DNA of 64,000 bases from contig JARKIP010000023.1 of assembly GCA_029990175.1 (NCBI GenBank), forward strand, positions 27,857,501 to 27,921,500. Reading direction: 5' to 3'. This stretch comes from Petunia secreta. Taxonomy: Eukaryota > Streptophyta > Magnoliopsida > Solanales > Solanaceae. Within the stretch, counting starts at the first letter, position 1, and each line of letters starts with the position of its first letter. The translations under genes were made by a program, and so were the position numbers. Below the pieces are notes generated by a model. It saw only the letters and a program-made list of their open reading frames with translations, searched no databases and had not been told where the DNA came from. This document shows, in pieces, positions 58,573 to 64,000 of the stretch.

Positions 58573-60885
58573 TTATGTGAATTTAATCATCCCTAATTCT
58601 AACCTATTTCTTTCAAAATCATCTCTACCTAGAGCTTTTGTAAAGATGTCAGCAATTTGCTTTTCAGTAGGACAAAATGCTATGGTGATCAAACCTTTTT
58701 CATAGTTATCTCTCAGGAAATGATGTCTTATATCAATGTGTTTAGTTCTTTTGTGATGCACTGGATTTTTTGTCATGTTAATAGCACTAGTGTTGTCACA
58801 AAAGATAGGAACAGTTCCTACATCAACACCAATCATGTAATTGTTGTTTGATCCATAACAACTGTGAACAACATGAAGCTGCTGCCACATATTCAGCCTC
58901 AGCAGTGGAAAGTGCCACTGAATTTTGTTTCTTGGTTCCCGAAGAAACCAAACACTCACCAAGAAAATGTGCCATACCTGAGGTACTTTTTCTATCAACA
59001 AGGAAACCTGCATAGTCAGCATCAGTATATCCAACAAGATTAAAACTACCACCTTTTGGATACCAAAGTCCCAAGGGACCCGTTCCCTTCAGATACCTCA
59101 ATATTCTCTTAACAGCTTTCAAATGAGATTCCTTAGGATCTGATTGAAACCTAGCACACAAACCAACACTGAACACAATATCAGGTCTACTAGCAGTTAG
59201 ATACAATATTTGATCAACTGATATTCCATGTTCATCAAGATCCAGTTTTGTGGCAGTGGCAATAGGTGTGTCAATTTCCTTAGCATTACCCTTATAAAAT
59301 CTTTTAAGTAATTCCTTAACATACTTTTGTTGATGGATCATAGTTCCATTTGAGGTTTGCTTAATTTGTAAACCCAAAAAGAAATTGAGTTCACCCATCA
59401 TGCTCATCTCAAACTCACTCCCCATCAAGTTTGCAAATTCCTTACTTAAATTTTCACAAGTAGCACCAAAGATTATATCATCTACATAAATTTGAACAAT
59501 TAAGAGATGCTTACCTTTTTCTTTCAAAAACAACGTGCTATCAATTTTACCTCTCTTATATCCATGCTAGAGTAGAAATTTTGATAGCCTTTCATACCAT
59601 GCTCTTGGTGCCTGCTTGAATCCATACAAGGCCTTGTCCAACTTGTACACATGTTCAGGGAACTGTTCACTTTCAAAGCCTGGAGGTTGCTTAACATACA
59701 CTTCTTCTTTCAGGTAACCATTCAGAAATGCACTCTTCACATCCATTTGATGTAGAGTAAATTCCATGTATGTAGCAAAGGCTATGAGAAGTCTTATTGC
59801 TTCCAATCTTGCAACTGGAGCAAAAGTCTCATCATAGTCGATGCCCTCCTCTTGACTATATCCCTGAACAACTAACCTGGCCTTATTTCTTGTTACCATG
59901 CCATCCTCATCGAGTTTGTTTCTGAAAACCCATTTTGTTCATATTATGGACCTATTCCTTGGCTTTGGTTCCAGATGCCAAACTTGACTTCTTTGGAATT
60001 GATTCAATTCTTCCTGCATAACATTAATCCAATCTGCATCCTTCAGTGCTTCTCTCACATTTTTGGGTTCAACAAGGGATAGGAAAGCACTAAAGGCACA
60101 TAGATTGTGATTTTTGACTGCTGATCTAGTTTGTATCCCAGCAGTCTTATCTGAGATTATTTGATCCATAGGATGTGACCCTTGATACTTGTAAGGCTTG
60201 AGTGTCAATCCATTGTCGGAAGTCCCTTGCTGAGGAACGGCTCCTGAGGGAGTAGCACTTCCAATTTGTGAGGTGGAACCAACATTTGTTCCCCCTGTTT
60301 TTGTGCCATTCTTCTCAGTTCTGTCCTGAGGAACAGTTCCTTGCAGTTCACTTCTCACATCCAGAGTCTGCATTTGTGGATCAACTTCATTAAGTTTCAG
60401 CATTCCAATCTCTTCATCCTCTTGTACCTGTTCTTAAGTGAGATTGTCAGTTTCATCAAATTTAACATGCATGCTTTCTTCAATTTTCAATGTTTTCTTG
60501 TTAAAAACTCTATAAGATTTACTATTTGAAGAATAACCAACAAAGATCCCCTCATCACTTCTAGGGTCAAATTTTCCTAAGGCATCTTTTCCATTGTCGT
60601 GTATAAAACATTTGCAACCAAAAGCCTTAAGATGAGAGATATTTGGTTTTCTTCCCTTAAGCAGCTCATATGGAGTATTTGCTACTAATGGCCTTGTCAT
60701 ACATCTATTTATTATGTAGCATGCAATATTAATAGCCTCAGCCCAAAAGTTTTGTGGAAGATTTCCAGATATTAGCATAGTCCTTGCCATTTCTTCTAGA
60801 GTCCTATATTTCCTTTCCACTACACCATTTTGTTGTGGAGTTCTAGGTGAAGAAAAATTGTGATTAATGCCATTTTCATGAATTA
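58573..60885 (-). pseudogene. Copia-D pol: partial integrase, RT and RNase H
   Basis: From the deletion joint at about 60885: NGINHNFSSPRTPQQNGVVE (integrase Glu), then GRKPNISHLKAFGC and FDPRSDEGIFVGYS. A stop follows at about 60434. The linker and RT follow in the same frame: KARLVVQGYSQEEGIDYDET, QMDVKSAFLNGYL, LYGFKQAPRAWYERL, YVDDIIFGAT, with stops near 59939 and 59567. The YRGMIGSL-like segment before YLTASRPDIVFSVG is missing. RNase H: VGYTDADYAGFL, AEAEYVAAASCCSQLL. A frameshift near 58850 is then followed by IFCDNTSAINMTKNP and QIADIFTKAL. Confidence 0.9.
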
Positions 60886-60974
60886 TCTATTTAGCTGCAG
60901 TGATCCAAAGAAACAGGTCCTTTGAATCCGTTCCTTAATCATCAGTCAAAACTCCAAGCTTATCCAAGCTAACA
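60886..60974 (-). repeat. Truncated Copia-D 5' LTR
   Basis: Only the first ~89 bases of the LTR, matching 55490-55579. The joint to integrase lies at ATAATTCATGAAAATGGC (reverse sense), with at most a few bases of microhomology. Confidence 0.85.
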
Positions 60975-62225
60975 GATTCCATTTTAATTTTCGTCACGAT
61001 ATCAACTTTTCAAAAGAAGAAAAAGAAAAGAAATATTTATTGAGAGGAGGTGGCTAATGGCTAAGGGATAAAGGTCCCTTATCCCTTAGCTTAAAAGTTT
61101 CCAGCACAAGACGAACAGAAACAAGAAAGAAACAGAGAACGCACAAGAGAAAAAAATAGACAGAAAAGAGAGAAAGGAAAGGAAGAGGAGAAGAAAAAAA
61201 ATAGATTTTTCACCCTGAAACATCCAGGTAATGATGTTAATTTATTATTTCAGTTTATTACGTGTGTTTGAATATATTTTAACGGTAGAAATTGAGATAT
61301 TAGACATCATTCTAATAAGTTAAATTGATAGTTTGAAGGGTTAATTGGATCCCGATAATGGAATTGATTATATATTCGAATCCAGGGAGTTATGTGCAAC
61401 CCATGAATATAATAAAGAGTTTGGTTATATGATTTTGAACCATGTACATAGGTCTGGACTAGGTATTGCCCATGCGAATCGGGTGTCGGGTTCTTGACCG
61501 AATTGTTCAAATATGTAAGGAATGAAACTTTATCCTTATTTGATTTATTTTTCTGCTATTGAATAGAGCGGGATCGTGTGGCAGTGAACCCAAAGGACAA
61601 AGGAGTTGTTGAGTTGCAGTGCTAACTTTTGAACAAGGTAAGTGATTATATCCATTTCTTTGGTGGCTTTTGGCCTTGTGGACTACCACGTGTTCCTTAC
61701 GTGTGTAGCTGCCGATAGGCGTACTTATTACACATTAGTTTTGAATGTACACTATATCTTATATGTTATGCCTTGTTGGTTGTATTGTATTGAGCATAGA
61801 GTACTCTGGCTGTGAGCTTGATATGTACTTTTCGACTACCGATGAGGGTCCCGCACCGGTGAAGGGTTATTATTGTATCATATTGAGTGCAGGAGCATTC
61901 CGTCTCAGTTTTATATTATATCGGGTGCAGGAGTATTCCGCCCCAGGAGCAGGAGTATTCCGCTCTTATGACATATACTGAGTGCATGAGTATTCTGCCT
62001 TAGCTTTATATAATATCGGGTGCAGAAGTATTCTACCATAGGAGCAGGAGTATTCTACTCTTACATCATATATTAAGTGTAGGAGTATTCCGCCTCAGCT
62101 TTATATTATATCGGGTGCAGGAGTATTCCGCCCACTAGCAGGAGTACTCCGCTCTTATATCATATACTGAGTGCAAGAGTATTCCGTCTCTGCTTTATAT
62201 TGTATCGGGTGCAGGAGTATCCCGC
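60975..62225 (-). repeat. Inverted LARD-family LTR, part 2
   Basis: It resumes the inverted LTR after Copia-D: AATTTTCGTCACGATA, the purine-rich stretch near 61010-61210 (reverse of the T-rich block in other LTRs), GTAGCTGCCGATAGGCGTAC near 61706, one CGCACCGGTGAAGGGTTAT unit near 61850 and then the GGAGTATTCCGC minisatellite. It ends at 62225 where another element starts, so the outer end of this LTR is not seen. Confidence 0.8.
61886..62222. repeat. LTR minisatellite of GGAGTATTCCGC units (inverted copy)
   Basis: About 12 degenerate units of GGAGTATTCCGC with GGGTGCA- and GAGCA-type linkers and TATATTATATC / TCATATACTGAGTGCA spacers. It is the reverse complement of the arrays at 11.4 and 15.3 kb. 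Confidence 0.8.
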
Positions 62226-62894
62226 TGTCACGACCCAACTTAGGGCCGCGACGGATGACCAACACTAGGTGTCGATCATCACTAATCCTACTGATAATAT
62301 GCTAACCATTATAACTGATAAACAGAATAAGCATAAACCTAGCTGATAAGGAGTATGCAATGCAAATAGCTGACAAGGGTAACATAAGCTGACATACATA
62401 ACATACTGACTGCACCACACAGGGACATATCTACAGGCCTCTAAGAGTGCTGAACTGAATATACAAAGGACGGGACAAGACCCCGCCATACCCAAACTGG
62501 CTGACTGTATACATACCAAAAGATAAGTAACTCCGGGAGTAAGCGGAGTGACTCCAATAGCTGATCGATGGCCTACTAACGTGGTCCAAGCATTGATCTA
62601 TCTGCACCTGCGCGGCATGAAACGCAGCGCCCCAGCAAAGGGCGTGAGTACGATATGTACCAAGTATGTAAGGCATGAGCATATAATATGTCATAGCTGA
62701 ATGAAACTGTAGGCTGAAATATAAATATGTAAACATGAGCTGGAGCATAGCAATATAGCTGGAAATCTGAAGAACGTACTAAACATGATACGAATATAAG
62801 CTGAAGTCTAGCTGAATCTGAACCTGAAGACTGAGCTGAACTATACTGATAAATAACTGTAATATGACTGATAGCTGGTTACTAGAAACTGGAA

Positions 62895-63032
62895 CTGATA
62901 ACTGTCAACTGATACTGACGCTAAGAACTGGTGGCTGATAACTGAAAACTGATAACTGTCAACTGATACTGACGCTAAGAACTGGTGGCTAATAACTGAG
63001 AACTGATAACTGTCAACTGATACTGACGCTAA
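62895..63032. repeat. 54-base tandem repeat, three copies
   Basis: CTGATAACTGTCAACTGATA starts at 62895, 62949 and 63003, an exact 54-base period. Each is followed by CTGACGCTAA. Confidence 0.9.
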
Positions 63033-63050
63033 AACTGAACTGTTATCTGA

Positions 63051-63350
63051 ACTGGTACCTGTCTGGTGTTATGGGCTATATCCCCCCAAATCAGGTAACT
63101 GAACATCTGAACTAGTACCTGTCTGGCGTTATGGGCTGTATCCCCCCAAATCAGGTAACTGAAAACTGGAACTAGTACCTGTCTGGCGTTATGGGCTGTA
63201 TCCCCCCAAATCAGGTAACTGAAAACTGGAACTAGTACATGTCTGGCGTTATGGGCTGTATCCCCCCAAATCAGGTAACTGAAAACTGGAACTAGTACCT
63301 GTCTGGCGTTATGGGCTGTATCCCCCCAAATCAGGTAACTGAAAACTGGA
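63051..63350. repeat. 60-base tandem repeat, five copies
   Basis: Units start at 63051, 63111, 63171, 63231 and 63291 with a strict 60-base period (ACTAGTACCTGTCTGGCGTT, then a CCCCCC run and AATCAGGTAACTGAA). A sixth unit starts at 63351 and decays. Because 60 is a multiple of three, the minus strand shows a 20-residue repeat ORF that is an artefact. Confidence 0.93.
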
Positions 63351-64000
63351 ACTAGCCTCATGTATAATCATGCAGTGCATAATGTGGCTATATACGCGTA
63401 TATAACAAACCTGGTGGGTGTTATGGGCTATATCCCCCCCAGCCAGTAATATCTAGTCTCTCTGGTCAGAGTGTGTGAATGACACCCGGTCACACTAGGT
63501 GTTTCAACTCCCGCCTGAACCAGAGGGGCTGTATCCCCCAGGCGGGTAGTATCACACGCGACCGGACTGTGTGTCCAATGTCCAACCTCTATGGGGGACT
63601 CCAAATCACACATAACATGATCACAATATAAGCATAAGCATGTATGAGGCATAACACATGTGGCAACAATAGATATGGACTCAAGGAATGATAAGAAACT
63701 CTGGATGGAATTGTAGACACAACCTGAAACTTAGAATTTGTCTAACTCTTTGATTTTTATAAAAATTTCGGCAGAGTTTCCACTGAAACTGGATGATCCG
63801 CAAAACAGAACCAGCACTATATTATACACGGGAATGGATACCCGGATCAACTGATAACATAAACAAATTAACTGGATAACAAGATGACAGTGGCGTAACA
63901 ATTCCACGGATGTACAGAATTTCTAGACAGTACCAGCGTCCTGTATTGCATCATAGTTTTGAGGGTGCAGATAAAAGTTATAGACCTCATGGTCTTCATG

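Larger units (their letters stand above)
54763..60979 (-). mobile_element. Ty1/copia element (Copia-D) nested in the inverted LTR, TSD GATTC
   Basis: The element is 54768-60974, flanked by GATTC (54763-54767 and 60975-60979). The 3' LTR is complete (54768-55579, 812 bases, TGTTAGCTTGG to AAATATCA on the minus strand). The 5' LTR is only about 89 bases (60886-60974) and joins directly to mid-integrase, so most of the 5' LTR, gag, protease and half of integrase are deleted. The remaining pol is one frame with three stops, a small in-frame deletion and a late frameshift. A long extra ORF follows pol. Related to Copia-C. Confidence 0.92.
62226..64000 (+). mobile_element. LTR-like element starting TGTCACGACCC, runs off the right edge
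   Basis: It begins TGTCACGACCCAACTTAGGG inside the minisatellite of the inverted LTR. The TG start and CACGACCC wording echo the LARD-like LTR start, but the body is different. It contains two tandem arrays and no coding region. It is probably an LTR of another family of the same type; the other end and TSD are outside the window. Confidence 0.5.

Noticed and set aside
63029..63361. 110-codon ORF with a 20-residue repeat (VPVFSYLIWGDTAHNARQ)
   Set aside because: The 60-base DNA repeat is a multiple of three, so the ORF is forced. No start context, no homology, and the opposite strand repeats equally.

Overview
The window is nuclear DNA of a flowering plant, almost certainly a Solanaceae. The evidence is GT-AG (and two GC-AG) introns, a DXS copy closest to the tomato/tobacco DXS1 type, Ty1/copia elements with the plant initiator-tRNA-Met primer site, an RTE LINE tail ending in TTG repeats, and AT-rich intergenic DNA. 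Genus cannot be settled by reading. The host contributes only two recognisable genes; most of the rest is nested LTR retrotransposons.

Left part (1-8580, minus strand): the first eight exons of an NSUN6-type tRNA/RNA m5C methyltransferase with a PUA domain. The gene runs off the left edge and has one GC-AG intron. A microsatellite-rich spacer (about 8985-9850) follows. A complete non-autonomous LTR retrotransposon lies at 10633-17105: two 2.6-kb LTRs, a 1.2-kb non-coding interior, target-site duplication (TSD) ACTTA. A degenerate Ty1/copia element (Copia-A, minus strand) follows at 17934-23199. At 23.2-27.7 kb there is a protein-kinase-like remnant and a decayed LTR of the same broad type, split by a MITE.

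Middle part (28.7-49.8 kb, plus strand): a DXS1-type gene (1-deoxy-D-xylulose-5-phosphate synthase, first step of the plastid MEP isoprenoid pathway). All ten exons and a plausible promoter can be traced, but the copy is a pseudogene. It has a 1-base deletion at the codons around the catalytic His, a shifted exon-6 acceptor, a Trp codon turned stop at exon 10 and an early stop at the end. Three introns each hold a separate LTR-element insertion flanked by a TSD: a solo LTR of the non-autonomous family in intron 1 (TATAT), a relic copia (Copia-B) in intron 5 (GATAG) and an 8.7-kb copia (Copia-C) in intron 8 (GAAAC). Together they stretch about 3.8 kb of host gene to about 20.7 kb.

Right part (49.8-64 kb): an RTE LINE 3' end, an unplaced Gypsy-like non-coding relic, and an inverted copy of the non-autonomous LTR. 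That LTR was invaded by a fourth copia (Copia-D, minus, TSD GATTC) and then abuts another LTR-like element that runs off the right edge.

The most interesting signals are two. First, Copia-C and Copia-D, which look like one lineage, both carry an extra sense-strand ORF between pol and the 3' LTR. It encodes a charged N-terminal region, a 'putative plant transposon protein' type domain and a C-terminal coiled coil. In Copia-D this ORF is open for 571 codons while pol is riddled with stops, and a TATA box sits about 100 bases upstream. Second, the LTRs of the non-autonomous family have a hypervariable internal zone where different copies have amplified different short units: about 13-14 units of one motif in some, about 8 units of another in the solo LTR.
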